This document shows positions 49,090 to 59,154 of a DNA stretch of 64,000 bases, in pieces. The notes beneath the pieces were generated by a model. That model made no database searches. It was not told the DNA's origin and saw nothing but the letters and a program-made list of their open reading frames with translations. The DNA comes from Bacillus changyiensis (GTDB lineage: Bacteria; Bacillota; Bacilli; Bacillales; Bacillaceae), in the NCBI RefSeq assembly GCF_027706145.1, contig NZ_JAQFWW010000004.1, positions 124,001-188,000 of the forward strand, given 5' to 3'. Each line of letters opens with the position of its first letter. Position 1 is the stretch's first letter. The translations under genes were made by a program, and so were the position numbers.

Positions 49090-49661
49090 CTACAATTTAT
49101 AATGATTACTTCGATACTCTGACGGAGTAGATTGTTTTATTTTTTTAAATGTTTTTGAAAATAGTAATGTATCATTATATCCAACCGATCGAGCAATATC
49201 ACCAATTTTAAGCGATGAATGGGCAAGCAAAAAACACCCTTTTTCTATTCTTAAATTTAACAAATATTCCTGTGGTGATTTATTGAGATATTGTTTAAAT
49301 AATCGATGAAGATATGAACGGTCAATTGATATATATTTAGCAATATCATGAACTGTAATAGAATTTGCGTAATTTTGTTCGATAAAAAGAAGCGCATCTT
49401 CAATATATTTTTGCTGTTTTACTTCGCTATTGATTTTCGATTTGGATAGAGTTCAACCAATAAATATAAAAACTCGTAAAGTTTTGCTGTTAGTAGTAAA
49501 TCTTTGTTAGAAGTCATTTTTGATGCGGACACAATGCTATCCATAGAGCGAATGAGCTTGTCATCTTGCTCAACCTTTAAAATTGGCTGCTCCATACACA
49601 AACCTGTTCTGGTAAGAAATTGCTTTGCTTTTACTCCTCTGAAACCAATCCACGTTCCCAA
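49090..49661 (-). pseudogene. truncated and frameshifted AraC-family regulator
   Basis: The upstream frame (49419-49661) has the effector-domain end of an AraC regulator (WIGFRGVKAKQFLTRTGL, KLYEFLYLLVELYPN). After a frameshift near 49430-49445 the next frame gives a full AraC DNA-binding domain to the TAG at 49090-49092 (SITVHDIAKYISIDRSYLHR, SPQEYLLNLRIEKG, IARSVGYNDTLLFSKTFKK). The first 100 or so residues are absent; the sequence joins the PTS fragment at about 49660. The coding order and motifs are clear, so this is a decayed gene, not a functional regulator. Confidence 0.85.
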
Positions 49662-49664
49662 GGA

Positions 49665-50000
49665 TCCTCCGCATCTGCTTCATATTGGTATATCAGCATT
49701 TGAATCAACACTATTTGGTGTTTCAGAACCAGCAATATTCGGAGTTACATTAAAATACAAATTCCCGCTCATTGCAGGCTGTATTGGTGGAGCACTAGCT
49801 GGAGGATATGTTTATTTAAGCAATCTGACAGCAATAGGATTTGGAACAACTGCTTTGCGATAGCTGCAGCAGAGAACAATGGGCATCTTCACTATCTCAT
49901 CGCTCATTTAAACGCATTGGCAGCCGGAGCTGTATTGACCTTTTTATATGGAAAAATACGAAAAAAAATTTCAAATGAAAAGATAGTTAAAAAGCCATGA
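49665..50000 (+). pseudogene. PTS EIIC permease C-terminal fragment
   Basis: Plus strand. The sequence reads ISAFESTLFGVSEPAIFGVT and LKYKFPLIAGCIGGALAGGY, the conserved SEPAIFG and following membrane segments of glucose/sucrose/trehalose-type EIIC proteins. The frame stops at a TAG near 49861. The other frame continues (IAAAENNGHLHYLIAHLNAL, AAGAVLTFLYGKIRKK) to TGA at 49998-50000. So one frameshift splits the fragment, and the N-terminal two thirds are missing. It is a remnant of a sugar uptake locus whose regulator is probably the adjacent AraC pseudogene. Confidence 0.85.
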
Positions 50001-50017
50001 TTGAGCATGGCTTTTTA
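49988..50017 (+). terminator. terminator at the end of the PTS remnant
   Basis: AAAAAGCCATG-attgag-CATGGCTTTTT overlaps the old stop codon of the EIIC fragment; T-run on the plus strand. Confidence 0.85.
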
Positions 50018-50050
50018 TTTACTCCAAATATCCTATTTTGCTTGGATAGT

Positions 50051-50097
50051 AAAAAAGCTTGTCATTAAAGCTAATTTTAGCCTTACCTGACAAGCTG
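50051..50097 (-). terminator. terminator after minD
   Basis: Nested hairpin AGCTTGTCA / TGACAAGCT with GGCTAAAATTAGCT inside, then six T on the minus strand. Confidence 0.88.
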
Positions 50098-50102
50098 ATC
50101 GT

Positions 50103-50909
50103 TTAAGCACGCACACCAAAAAATGATTTAATTTTAGCAAAAACACCTTTGTTGACTTCTTCGAAAGATTGTAATGGCACAGACTCCCCAAGAACACGAC
50201 GTGCAATATTACGGTACGCAATTGATGCCTTGTTGTTCGGATCCATTACAATAGGTTCTCCATTGTTAGATGCTTTTATCACTTCATCATCATCGTTGAC
50301 AATCCCAATGAGTTCGATTGATAAATGTTGAATCACTTCATCAACATCAAGTGTATCACCGTTTTTCATTAAATGATTGCGAATCCGATTAATAATCAAA
50401 CGAGGTGATTCAATATGTTCTTCTTTCTCAAGAAGACCGATAATCCGATCGGCATCTCTGACAGCCGAAATTTCTGGTGTTGTCACAACGATTGCTTTAT
50501 CTGCCCCTGATACAGCATTTTTGTAGCCTTGTTCAATTCCAGCTGGGCAGTCGATCACAATATAATCAAAATCCTGTTTTAACTGCTGAATTAATTTGAC
50601 CATTTGTTCCGGTAAAACAGCTGATTTATCACTTGTCTGAGCTGCTGGAAGCAAATAAAGGAGATCATCAAAACGTTTATCTTTTACAAGTGCTTGATGG
50701 ATTTTACACCTTTCTTCAACAACATCCACCAGATCATAGATAATTCTATTTTCAAGACCCATGACGACATCTAGGTTACGCAAACCGATATCTGTATCCA
50801 CAAGGCAAACCCGTTTCCCTAAAATTGCTAAGGCGGTGCCAAGATTTGCAGATGTTGTCGTTTTACCAACTCCGCCTTTTCCCGAGGTTATTACGATAGC
50901 TTCACCCAA
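50103..50909 (-). CDS. minD: septum-site determining ATPase MinD
   Basis: ParA/MinD ATPase that recruits MinC to the membrane to block polar division. 268 residues with the deviant Walker A GKGGVGKTT at 10-18, VDTDIGLRNLD, and the C-terminal amphipathic membrane helix (VFAKIKSFFGVRA). Directly after minC (2-base gap), ATG 50909. Confidence 0.97.
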   Translation of the reverse strand: MGEAIVITSGKGGVGKTTTSANLGTALAILGKRVCLVDTDIGLRNLDVVMGLENRIIYDLVDVVEERCKIHQALVKDKRFDDLLYLLPAAQTSDKSAVLPEQMVKLIQQLKQDFDYIVIDCPAGIEQGYKNAVSGADKAIVVTTPEISAVRDADRIIGLLEKEEHIESPRLIINRIRNHLMKNGDTLDVDEVIQHLSIELIGIVNDDDEVIKASNNGEPIVMDPNNKASIAYRNIARRVLGESVPLQSFEEVNKGVFAKIKSFFGVRA

Positions 50910-50911
50910 TT

Positions 50912-51592
50912 TTACATTCCTCCCTCAAGCCTTGTTAAACCAGGTCTTAAATGAGCTAATTTTTGAAGACGGTCAATGACCATATTCTCATTTTCATCTA
51001 AATAAGCACATTCCATGGTGTTCTTTTCTTGGATGTGGTCTGGGGAGCGATTGAGCACATGATTGATTCGCAATTGAGTTGGTCTCATGTCAGAAGCCGC
51101 AATAACAGCTCGTGTATTTCCATTAAAACCAGCGTGGGCAATCCCTCTTAATGAGCCGAGGATAAAAATATTCCCTCCGGCTATCACCATTCCTCCAGGG
51201 TTCACATCCCCTATTAAAAGTAAATCACCATCTGTTTCCAACACTTGTCCAGAACGGACAATTTTAGCGACAGATATCACTTCACTTTCTTTTTTTAAGC
51301 GAATTGCTTCTTTTTTCGTCATGACTTCACTTTCAATGGAATGGATAAACAGATTCTGTTTGTCAGTGATGACTTCGGTCAGTTTTGCTTCTTGTTCCTT
51401 TGTTATATAACGGTAGCCAAGTTTAACAAGTACACTGATTTTCTGATTTTTCCCACCCATATCATGTTTGAGTGACAGCACATCCTGAAGACCATATAGT
51501 AATTCTTCAAAAGAGCAGTTGTCATCAAGATGAAGTGTTAGTCCATTTTTTGTTCCTTTAATTGTTACGTATTGGTGCTTTTGGGCCTTCAC
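50912..51592 (-). CDS. minC: septum inhibitor MinC
   Basis: FtsZ assembly inhibitor. The GTG at 51592 follows GAGGTGAG and gives 226 residues, the B. subtilis length; the frame extends to 51637 without a site. N-terminal domain (about 1-100; VTIKGTKNGLTLHLDD) and C-terminal beta-helix that binds MinD (about 110-226; GDLLLIGDVNPGG, RGIAHAGFNGN). Confidence 0.95.
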   Translation of the reverse strand: MKAQKHQYVTIKGTKNGLTLHLDDNCSFEELLYGLQDVLSLKHDMGGKNQKISVLVKLGYRYITKEQEAKLTEVITDKQNLFIHSIESEVMTKKEAIRLKKESEVISVAKIVRSGQVLETDGDLLLIGDVNPGGMVIAGGNIFILGSLRGIAHAGFNGNTRAVIAASDMRPTQLRINHVLNRSPDHIQEKNTMECAYLDENENMVIDRLQKLAHLRPGLTRLEGGM

Positions 51593-51646
51593 AGTGCTCA
51601 CCTCAACATCATACTCATTTCGACATCGGTAGATCAATATCCTTTT

Positions 51647-52165
51647 TTACTCTTCCCGAAGCTCTTTCTTAAGACTGGTAAAAAACAATTTAAACGGATA
51701 AACAAGTAAACTTCCTACAACAGCATTTAAAGCTAAAGTCGGCAACAACCTATTAATCACAAATTGGTGAAATGACATCATTTCTGGACGTAGCAACATT
51801 TGCACACCATATTGATAAAACTCGATGACACAGACAGCAAGTGTTGCTAGAAAAACAACGACAATCGCATTTGTTTGTAATACTTTAAATGCTTTTGATA
51901 ATAAATAACATATACCGGCAAAGCCAAACATATAGACACCTAAAAGATCTGTATAATTAATATCATATAACAATCCGAAGATAAATCCATATGTAATAGC
52001 AAAATTTTGTTTTACATATGCTGTCATGAAAACTAAAACAAGCAAGAGATAGCGCGGGATCAACTGCTGATCGTCGTTTACAAAAGGAAATCTGATAAAG
52101 TCAGCATATATGCTATCAGACGCCAAAACAAACATCATCACGACCGGAAGAAGGAATCGTTTCAC
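51647..52165 (-). CDS. mreD: rod-shape determining protein MreD
   Basis: 172-residue integral membrane protein with about five helices, partner of MreC in the elongation machinery. Starts at ATG 52165, overlapping the mreC stop by 4 bases. Low primary conservation is normal; identity rests on order mreB-mreC-mreD and hydrophobic pattern (FGFIFGLLYDINYTDLLGVY in part). Confidence 0.93.
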   Translation of the reverse strand: MKRFLLPVVMMFVLASDSIYADFIRFPFVNDDQQLIPRYLLLVLVFMTAYVKQNFAITYGFIFGLLYDINYTDLLGVYMFGFAGICYLLSKAFKVLQTNAIVVVFLATLAVCVIEFYQYGVQMLLRPEMMSFHQFVINRLLPTLALNAVVGSLLVYPFKLFFTSLKKELREE

Positions 52166-53076
52166 GAACCTTTCTCCTTCTTCTTCTCTTTCAACTGATC
52201 GATGTCAGCCGTATCCAAAGTCCGGTCAATGACAATGACATTATCAATATTATAAAAATCAGCAGCAGGTTCTACATAGGCGATCTTCGTTAAACCGTAA
52301 GAATCTGGTTCAACATCTATCACTTTTCCGATGACTAAGCCTTTTGGAAAGACTCCACCAGCCCCAGAAGTTTCAACAAGATCACCTTTTTTCACTTTTC
52401 TTTCTTCATCAGGTTCGATAATTTCCATTGACAGTGCCTTTTTGTCAGAATCATATCCATTAATGATACCATTCACTGTTTTTTTACCTTTGTCTGCTGC
52501 AATAATAGTAGAAATTCTATTATTTCTGTCTGTTGCACTTAAAAGCTGAACAGTCGAAGTGAAATTATTCACTTTCGTACTTTTAATTTTGCCAAGTAGA
52601 TTTCCTTTTTCATCTGTAACAGCCATATCTTTTTCGACTCCGTGCTTAGCTCCCTTATTAATCGTGATCATGTTCCACCACTCGTACTTATCTGGATTTC
52701 TGGCAATAACAGTCGCTAATATCGGATTGTAATCTCGAATTGATTTTAAATGCCCAAGTTGTTCTCGTAATGACTTATTTTCATTTTCAAGCTCCTGCAA
52801 CTTTGCTTCATATTGTGTTTGTCCGTCGAGTTTTTTCCGCAAGCGTTCGTTTTCATCATAGGTGTTTTTTAAATCATCTATATTTTCAAAGAAGCCCGCA
52901 ACAAACTGAGCGGGCGTATGAAAAATGGTTTGGAATACACCGGTTGTATCGCCAATAAATTTTTCAGGCCAAGTTGCATTACGGTTATTTTTCAACGAAA
53001 ACCCAATCATTGCCACCAAAATAATGATACAAAGGAGTAAAAGCATCAACCGTTTATTTGTAAAAAACTGCGGCAT
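52162..53076 (-). CDS. mreC: rod-shape determining protein MreC
   Basis: 304 residues: one membrane helix (about 9-26), a coiled coil (about 65-105; ENERLRKKLDGQTQYEAKLQ), and the extracytoplasmic beta domain (about 110-285). Bridges MreB and wall synthesis proteins. ATG 53076. Confidence 0.95.
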   Translation of the reverse strand: MPQFFTNKRLMLLLLCIIILVAMIGFSLKNNRNATWPEKFIGDTTGVFQTIFHTPAQFVAGFFENIDDLKNTYDENERLRKKLDGQTQYEAKLQELENENKSLREQLGHLKSIRDYNPILATVIARNPDKYEWWNMITINKGAKHGVEKDMAVTDEKGNLLGKIKSTKVNNFTSTVQLLSATDRNNRISTIIAADKGKKTVNGIINGYDSDKKALSMEIIEPDEERKVKKGDLVETSGAGGVFPKGLVIGKVIDVEPDSYGLTKIAYVEPAADFYNIDNVIVIDRTLDTADIDQLKEKKKEKGS

Positions 53077-53107
53077 GATTTATACACCTCTTCTATTCCC
53101 TGTGTAA

Positions 53108-54118
53108 TTAATTTTTCCCTTTAAATAAATGAATTTGTTCAAGAGCTTTACCTGTACCGATTGCTACACAGTCAAGAGGATCTTCCGCCACTATAACCGG
53201 CATTTTCGTTTCTTCACTAATGACTTTATCCAAGCTACGAAGCAGTGCGCCACCACCTGTTAAAACAATACCACGGTCCATAATATCAGCCGCAAGTTCA
53301 GGTGGCGTTTTTTCAAGGGTATTTTTTACAGCTTCTACAATGGCAAATACAGTATCATGAAGTGCTCCAGTAATTTCTTTTGCGGTGATTTCAATCGTTT
53401 TCGGTAATCCTGTTAATAAATCACGGCCGCGAATTTCCATAGTTTCAGGTTCTTCAGTGACTTCAGCAGAACCAATTTCAAGTTTGACAGCTTCAGCTGT
53501 ACGATCACCGATCATTAAATTATAAGTTTTTCTAATATAAGAAATGATCGCTTCATCCATTTCGTCACCAGCGACTCGAATAGATTGAGATGTTACAATT
53601 CCACCGAGGGAAATAATAGCTACTTCAGTTGTTCCACCACCGATATCAACCACCATACTTCCAGTTGGTTCCCAAACCGGAAGATTTGCGCCGATAGCTG
53701 CGGCAAACGGTTCTTCAATTGGATATGCATCCCTTGCTCCAGCCTGACGTGTGGCATCGATAACTGCCCGTTGTTCTACTGCTGTAATCCCTGAAGGTAC
53801 ACAAACCATAACATAAGGTTTTCTGGCAAACAATCCTTTGTTTTTGATTGCCTTGCTAATATAGTGTTTCATCATCGTCGCTGTTGTTTCATAATCAGCG
53901 ATAACTCCGTCTTTCATAGGGCGAAGTGCCACAACATTACCTGGAGTTCTGCCGATCATGTTTTTCGCATCGTTTCCGACAGCCACAATTTGTTTTGTGT
54001 CTGTTTGAAGCGCAACAACAGATGGCTCCCTGACAACAATTCCTTTCCCTTTCACAAAAACCAGCGTGTTCGCTGTTCCTAAATCTATTCCAAGGTCTCT
54101 AGCACCAATTCCAAACAT
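53108..54118 (-). CDS. mreB: rod-shape determining actin homologue MreB
   Basis: 336-residue actin-fold ATPase that guides cell elongation. Phosphate loops [11 protein letters not shown] and [11 protein letters not shown], adenosine motif LTGGGALL. The ATG at 54118 is used (GGGAAG about 10 bases upstream); the TTG 24 bases earlier has no site. A TATAAT on the minus strand at 54176-54181 is the likely -10; the -35 is poor. Confidence 0.96.
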   Translation of the reverse strand: MFGIGARDLGIDLGTANTLVFVKGKGIVVREPSVVALQTDTKQIVAVGNDAKNMIGRTPGNVVALRPMKDGVIADYETTATMMKHYISKAIKNKGLFARKPYVMVCVPSGITAVEQRAVIDATRQAGARDAYPIEEPFAAAIGANLPVWEPTGSMVVDIGGGTTEVAIISLGGIVTSQSIRVAGDEMDEAIISYIRKTYNLMIGDRTAEAVKLEIGSAEVTEEPETMEIRGRDLLTGLPKTIEITAKEITGALHDTVFAIVEAVKNTLEKTPPELAADIMDRGIVLTGGGALLRSLDKVISEETKMPVIVAEDPLDCVAIGTGKALEQIHLFKGKN

Positions 54119-54206
54119 TTTTATGTATCTTCCCTTCTTCAAACAAAATTCCTAACACAAAAACCCATAAACACTATTATAGCTTAATTTTGTGAAAAAT
54201 ACAGTG

Positions 54207-54896
54207 TTACAAATACCCTTTTTCTTTTAAGCTCACAAATTTTTGATCACCAATTATAATATGATCGAGTAATTCAATGCCAAGCAGCTGTCCACTTTCA
54301 TTAAGACGCCTTGTTACATCTATATCTTCCTTGCTCGGTGACGGATCTCCTGATGGATGATTATGGACACAGATAAACGAAGCAGCCGACCGCTTTAAAG
54401 CTTCTTTAAACACTTCCCGAGGATGAACGATTGAAGAATTCAAACTTCCGATAAAAACCGTGCGTTTATGAATGACCTTGTTTTTAGAATTCAGATAAAG
54501 GCAAACGAAGTGTTCTTGTTGTAAAAAGCGCATATCTTCCATTAAAAAATTTGCTGCATCTTCAGGAAAACGGATAACATACCGTTCTTCATAAACCAGT
54601 TTATGAATACGTCGTCCAAGCTCAAGTGCCGCCAGTATTTGAACAGCTTTTGCACGACCGATTCCAGATATACTAGAAAGTTCTTCAACCGAGGCTTCTT
54701 TTAACAAACGCAACCCGTCAAACGACTGGAGAAGCCGGGTTGAAAGCTGTAAAACCGACTCTTTTTTAGTTCCGGTGCGTAAAAGAATCGCCAATAACTC
54801 ATGATTCGATAAACTTTCTGCTCCTATGTTTAAAAGCCGCTCTCTTGGCCTTTCATCTTCTGGGTAATCTTTTAGTTTTAATGTCTGATCACTCAT
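54207..54896 (-). CDS. radC: RadC/JAMM-domain DNA repair-associated protein
   Basis: 229 residues: N-terminal helix-hairpin-helix part (ELSSISGIGRAKAVQ) and the MPN/JAMM domain with HNHPSGDPSPSKED, whose H-H-D are the metal ligands. A role in recombination was proposed, but the exact function is open. The ATG at 54896 follows GGGAGGG. Upstream of mreB, downstream of maf. Confidence 0.94.
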   Translation of the reverse strand: MSDQTLKLKDYPEDERPRERLLNIGAESLSNHELLAILLRTGTKKESVLQLSTRLLQSFDGLRLLKEASVEELSSISGIGRAKAVQILAALELGRRIHKLVYEERYVIRFPEDAANFLMEDMRFLQQEHFVCLYLNSKNKVIHKRTVFIGSLNSSIVHPREVFKEALKRSAASFICVHNHPSGDPSPSKEDIDVTRRLNESGQLLGIELLDHIIIGDQKFVSLKEKGYL

Positions 54897-54934
54897 GTTA
54901 AACCCTCCCTGATGTCCCTTCTCGTTTGGGTTCA

Positions 54935-55507
54935 TCAATTGGAGTGAAGCTCAAATTTTTTCAGCATTCTCATCGTTTTAGAAATCGGCAGTCCAACAAC
55001 TGAATAATAGTCTCCTTTTATTTGCTTAACAAAGAGCGCGCCTTTTCCTTGTATACCATAAGAACCTGCTTTATCGAACGGTTCTCCTGTTTTAATATAG
55101 GCGCTGATGTCTTCTTCTTCAAGGGGCCAAAAAGTGACTTCGGTTTCATTATAAAAAGTGACGGATTTATCGGTTGACTTTATGCAAACACCTGTAAACA
55201 CAGAATGTGTTTTTCCAGAAAGCATCCTCAGCATCCTCTCAGCATCTTCAGTATCTTTAGGCTTTCCCAAATAAACATCATCAAAACAAACAATAGTGTC
55301 TGCGCCAAGAACAACAGCTTCTGGATAACGTTCAGCTATTTCCTGCACCTTTTGTTCCGCCAACCATTTGACGTTTTCTTCAGGTGAAAAGTTTCGATTT
55401 ATTTTTTCTTCCGTCTCGCTGACAACAATGCTGTATGGAAATTGCAGAAGATCAAGAAGTTCTTTTCTACGTGGGGATTGTGAGGCTAAAATAAACGGTT
55501 TAGTCAT
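54935..55507 (-). CDS. maf: Maf nucleotide pyrophosphatase
   Basis: 190-residue Maf/HAM1 house-cleaning NTPase. [12 protein letters not shown] near the N-terminus, [15 protein letters not shown] and the catalytic segment ITG-like [19 protein letters not shown]. Maf proteins hydrolyse nucleotide triphosphates such as dTTP/UTP and affect septation in B. subtilis. ATG 55507. Confidence 0.95.
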   Translation of the reverse strand: MTKPFILASQSPRRKELLDLLQFPYSIVVSETEEKINRNFSPEENVKWLAEQKVQEIAERYPEAVVLGADTIVCFDDVYLGKPKDTEDAERMLRMLSGKTHSVFTGVCIKSTDKSVTFYNETEVTFWPLEEEDISAYIKTGEPFDKAGSYGIQGKGALFVKQIKGDYYSVVGLPISKTMRMLKKFELHSN

Positions 55508-55709
55508 ATATAAAGCAATCCTTTCATGGGTTTTTGAGTTAGAAAATGGATACCTGTCTATCCTACCAAAAGAAATCGTGTGCTACAATTTCAGAAAAAT
55601 GATGATTTGATAACAAAATCTAAAAAATAGAAGAGAGAATTTGATCAGAGTTTTACTGTTTGCAGACCATGTTGTTAACTTCAAAACACATGATAACTGT
55701 CAGTGTTCT

Positions 55710-55746
55710 AAAAAAATAGAGCACAAACCATGATTGGTCTGTGCTA
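55710..55746 (-). terminator. terminator after spoIIB
   Basis: AGCACA-ACC / GGT-TGTGCT hairpin and seven T on the minus strand. Confidence 0.88.
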
Positions 55747-55757
55747 CTCATCTTACA

Positions 55758-56747
55758 TTATTTGAGTTGATTTAATAACAATTGTTGGCTTTTCCAGCCA
55801 TTCTCTGTAGTCGGTTTTATTAGTAAATGTTCTACTTTATGTAGGCTGTTTATCAAATTTTGATTGTCTCCTAAGGATTGAATTTTGTCCGTTTCCGCTT
55901 TGAGTTCAGCAAGATTTTCCGCACTTACTTCAGCTCCAAGAATCGCTTTTGATGATAGTTCTGCAGCCTCTTCAAATGCTTCGGATACATCTGAATCTAG
56001 CGAAAAAGACAGCTCTTTTCCACCCCAAGCATCAAAATCGGTCTCTTTTAAGATTTGTTCCAGCTGTAATGTGATTTGCTTTTCACCAGAAAGGCCCCCA
56101 ATGACATAATGACCATCATCTTTTGTCAATGAGACGGCAGCATAACCCTTATTGATTATTTGAGAAACTAAGGATTCCGCTCCTTCTTTTGTAGAGAATT
56201 TCCCAACTTGAACGACAAAAGTTTTAAAATTGTGTTTTTCTTTAGTAGCTGAGCTATTCTCACTACTGTCACCCGCCTTAACTGGTTTGCTTTCGTCTCT
56301 ATCAAAGCTACTGGTTGCTGGAACTGATTCTTTAGTTGTTGAGAGGTTCAACGCAAACACTCCAAGTCCTGTACCAAGCAAAATCGCAAAAACAATTGTT
56401 GTTGCAAATCGCTTCATAAAATAGCCGAATAATCCTTTTGCTTTTTCACTTCCCTTATCATGCTTTTTCTTTTTAAAGGAAGTGACTACTTTAGGATCAT
56501 CTTTCAAGTCCTCATCAGGTGAAACCCAAGTGAATTCATCTGCTTCAGGTGTTTTGTCTTCTTGTGATGCGGATAGTTCTTGTTCTGCTTTCCGTTTTTC
56601 TTCCCAGTTTGAAAAAATCAGTTTTTTCTCTTCGTTGCTTTTGGATAACTCTTCTTCTGTTCCGTAGATGATTTCTTCTCTGCCGTTGATCATCACCCTA
56701 AGCGGTTCATTCTCACTCGATATGACCTTGCTTCTCCGTTTTTTCAT
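55758..56747 (-). CDS. spoIIB: SpoIIB sporulation protein with SPOR domain
   Basis: Acts in septal peptidoglycan dissolution during engulfment. 329 residues: charged cytoplasmic region (about 1-110), one membrane helix (about 112-132; TTIVFAILLGTGLGVFAL), and a SPOR domain (about 172-248; FVVQVGKFSTKEGAESLVSQ). The ATG at 56747 follows GAGGGAAG. Single gene, with terminator downstream. Start and family are clear although sequence diverges from B. subtilis. Confidence 0.9.
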   Translation of the reverse strand: MKKRRSKVISSENEPLRVMINGREEIIYGTEEELSKSNEEKKLIFSNWEEKRKAEQELSASQEDKTPEADEFTWVSPDEDLKDDPKVVTSFKKKKHDKGSEKAKGLFGYFMKRFATTIVFAILLGTGLGVFALNLSTTKESVPATSSFDRDESKPVKAGDSSENSSATKEKHNFKTFVVQVGKFSTKEGAESLVSQIINKGYAAVSLTKDDGHYVIGGLSGEKQITLQLEQILKETDFDAWGGKELSFSLDSDVSEAFEEAAELSSKAILGAEVSAENLAELKAETDKIQSLGDNQNLINSLHKVEHLLIKPTTENGWKSQQLLLNQLK

Positions 56748-56945
56748 AGACTTCCCTCACTTTCTAGTTGTGATGTTTATGAAGACGGCATTCTACCGTT
56801 TTTATGCAAGCAACCGAAGGCAAGCCAACAGAAAGGAGGCGATTCCCAGGTGGCTTGTCCCTCTTATTGTTCACACTCTATCACAGCTGATTAGAAAAAG
56901 AACAAGACTTTTGTCGTCTCAAAAAAAAATGTTTCGTCATTTTTT

Positions 56946-57686
56946 TCACCCAAAAGCAAACTGACGATATAAATTGATTAAATGTTCACCATAAAAATAA
57001 CTAAGTAAAGTTCCGATCGAAATGGCCGGCACAAAAGGTAAAGGTTCTCTTCTGTTTAATTGGCCTGCAAACATTGCAATAAGAGCAAATACCGTTCCAA
57101 TCGTTGCGGAAAGAAAAAAAGCGAGTAACACTAGTCGATAGCCAAGAACAAGACCGAGGACAGTAAACAATTTTATATCTCCGCCACCGATGCCACCTTT
57201 TGTGAATATAGCAGTGAATAACGGCAGCAAACAGCCACAAACAGCACCTGTTAAACTGGAATGCCAAGGATCAAGCGGAACAAATATTCGTACCAAGATT
57301 AAAAACGGCAAGAAAAAACAAAGTACAACATTCGGAATCACCATATACATAACATCAGATACAAACACGATCATTAATAGCGAAATGAGCAAAAGCGCTA
57401 TAAATCGTTCTCCCTCTTGATCAAAGCATGTATACGCCTGAACAAAAAGCATTGCCGTTCCCAGTTCTATAGCAAGTGAAACAGCGCTTTTACATTGTTT
57501 ACATTTTCCCCTGCAAAACAAATATGACAAAATGGGGATAAGCTCAAGAAAAGTTCGTTTGTGAAGACAGATAGGGCATGAAGAACGTGGAATGAACAAA
57601 GAGATTTTTTTAGGTATACGCCGACCAGCAATATGAAAGAAAGAGCCAAGTACTGCACCTGCTATAAATAAATAGATCATAAACAT
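56946..57686 (-). CDS. comC: ComC, type IV prepilin peptidase
   Basis: Processes the pseudopilins needed for DNA uptake. 246 residues with the N-terminal zinc motif CPICLHKR...CRGKCKQC and two GxGD-type aspartate sites (VFVSDVMYM, GIGGGDIKLF), plus several membrane helices. The ATG at 57686 follows AAGGTG; an earlier GTG is inside that site. Downstream of folC. Confidence 0.94.
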   Translation of the reverse strand: MFMIYLFIAGAVLGSFFHIAGRRIPKKISLFIPRSSCPICLHKRTFLELIPILSYLFCRGKCKQCKSAVSLAIELGTAMLFVQAYTCFDQEGERFIALLLISLLMIVFVSDVMYMVIPNVVLCFFLPFLILVRIFVPLDPWHSSLTGAVCGCLLPLFTAIFTKGGIGGGDIKLFTVLGLVLGYRLVLLAFFLSATIGTVFALIAMFAGQLNRREPLPFVPAISIGTLLSYFYGEHLINLYRQFAFG

Positions 57687-57751
57687 CAGCCTCACCTTAT
57701 GTTTGCCTTTTATATTAGCAAACTCGAAAAGGTGTCGCTTTTCTTAAAATA

Positions 57752-57790
57752 TAAAAATGCGTTCTCAGCTAAAGCTAAAAACGCATTTTT
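57752..57790 (-). terminator. terminator after folC
   Basis: AAAATGCGTT-AGCT / AGCT-AACGCATTTTT hairpin on the minus strand overlapping the end of folC. Confidence 0.85.
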
Positions 57791-57791
57791 A

Positions 57792-59087
57792 TTAAACCAT
57801 CATCGATCTGACTGCAGAAATAAAATAAAGCGAACCAGTGATAAGCACGATTGCATCATCATCCTGTCGTGTTTCCTCAATAAATTGGATAACGGAATCG
57901 ATTGCTTCGTTATAGGTTTTATCAGTTATTCGACACTGTTCAAACAGTTTTTGAGCTGATTCAACTCGCGGGAAGTCAAATGAAGTAAAGTGAATAGATG
58001 AAGCAAACGTTTCAACTCTGCGGATCATGTCTTGATATGGTTTGTCTTTTAGGGCACTAAAACAAACATGGATGTTCCGTCCCTTAAAATGGGCCGCTAC
58101 TGTCTCAGCGAGTCGATCAACACCTTCCTGATTGTGTGCTCCATCGATATATGTCAGTGGCTTATCCAATATTTTTTCAAATCGGCCTGGCCAAATTGCT
58201 TTTTTGATGCCAGAACGAAGCATTTCTTGACCAATGTCAGCATATTTTTCAACTGTGAGCCATTCGGCTGCTAGAATGGCTAAGGAAGCATTTTGCCGTT
58301 GATGAACGCCGATAAGGCTAGTTTCTATCTTTTTATATTGATGTGCCAATGTGTGCAAGGAAAACTGTTCACCGCTAGGTAAAGAGTGTTCTTCATAGAG
58401 TTGACAGGAATCATGAAGGGAAATATAAAGAGCGTCATTTTCCTCGGCTGTATGTTTGATAATCTCAGTTGCCTCAGGTTGATGAACCGCTGTTAGTACA
58501 GGAACTCCTCGTTTAATGATTCCTGCTTTTTCCCTGGTGATCTCCTGGATCGTTTCACCTAAAATAGCGGTGTGATCATAGCCGATTGATGTGATGATAC
58601 TTAAGATGGGTTCTACGACATTTGTAGAATCAAGTCGACCACCAAGCCCGGTTTCTAAAAGAATAAAATCGGTTTTACGGTACTTAGCAAAATATAAAAA
58701 TGCACAGGTCGTAATGATTTCAAATTCTGTAGCTGCACCAAGTTCAGTTTTTTCAAGTTCAATCACAAAAGGTTTGATTTCATTGAAAAGGGCTGTCCAT
58801 TCTTCATCAGAAATAGGAATACCGTCCACACTGATTCGTTCATTGAATGTAATGATGTAAGGTGATGTAAACGTCCCTACTGTCATACCGGCTTCATTTA
58901 AGATCGAACGAATAAAAGCGATTGTTGACCCTTTACCATTCGTACCAGCTACATGGATGGCCCTCAGTTTTTTTTGCGGATCTCCAAGTGCTTTCAGCAA
59001 CCACTCCATTCGCTCTAAGCCTGGTTTCACACCGAATTTAAGCCTTCCGTTAATCCAGCTGATCGCTTCAGCAAACGTTTTAAACAA
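57792..59087 (-). CDS. folC: folylpolyglutamate synthase
   Basis: Mur-ligase-family enzyme that adds glutamates to folates. 431 residues with the P-loop GTNGKGST at 48-55, TSPYIITFNERISV, and DGAHNQEG. The start is TTG 59087 with AAGGGA upstream. About 70 bases after valS; expressed with it or alone. Confidence 0.95.
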   Translation of the reverse strand: MFKTFAEAISWINGRLKFGVKPGLERMEWLLKALGDPQKKLRAIHVAGTNGKGSTIAFIRSILNEAGMTVGTFTSPYIITFNERISVDGIPISDEEWTALFNEIKPFVIELEKTELGAATEFEIITTCAFLYFAKYRKTDFILLETGLGGRLDSTNVVEPILSIITSIGYDHTAILGETIQEITREKAGIIKRGVPVLTAVHQPEATEIIKHTAEENDALYISLHDSCQLYEEHSLPSGEQFSLHTLAHQYKKIETSLIGVHQRQNASLAILAAEWLTVEKYADIGQEMLRSGIKKAIWPGRFEKILDKPLTYIDGAHNQEGVDRLAETVAAHFKGRNIHVCFSALKDKPYQDMIRRVETFASSIHFTSFDFPRVESAQKLFEQCRITDKTYNEAIDSVIQFIEETRQDDDAIVLITGSLYFISAVRSMMV

Positions 59088-59154
59088 GCCTGTCCCTTCC
59101 CTTCAATAATAAAGGTGTTTTCCAGCCTGACTGTGACCGGAAAACACCTCGCGT

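Noticed and set aside
49504-49863. 119-residue plus-strand protein as a complete gene
   Set aside because: Only its C-terminal half is EIIC-like; the N-terminal half is antisense to the AraC pseudogene and the frame ends prematurely.
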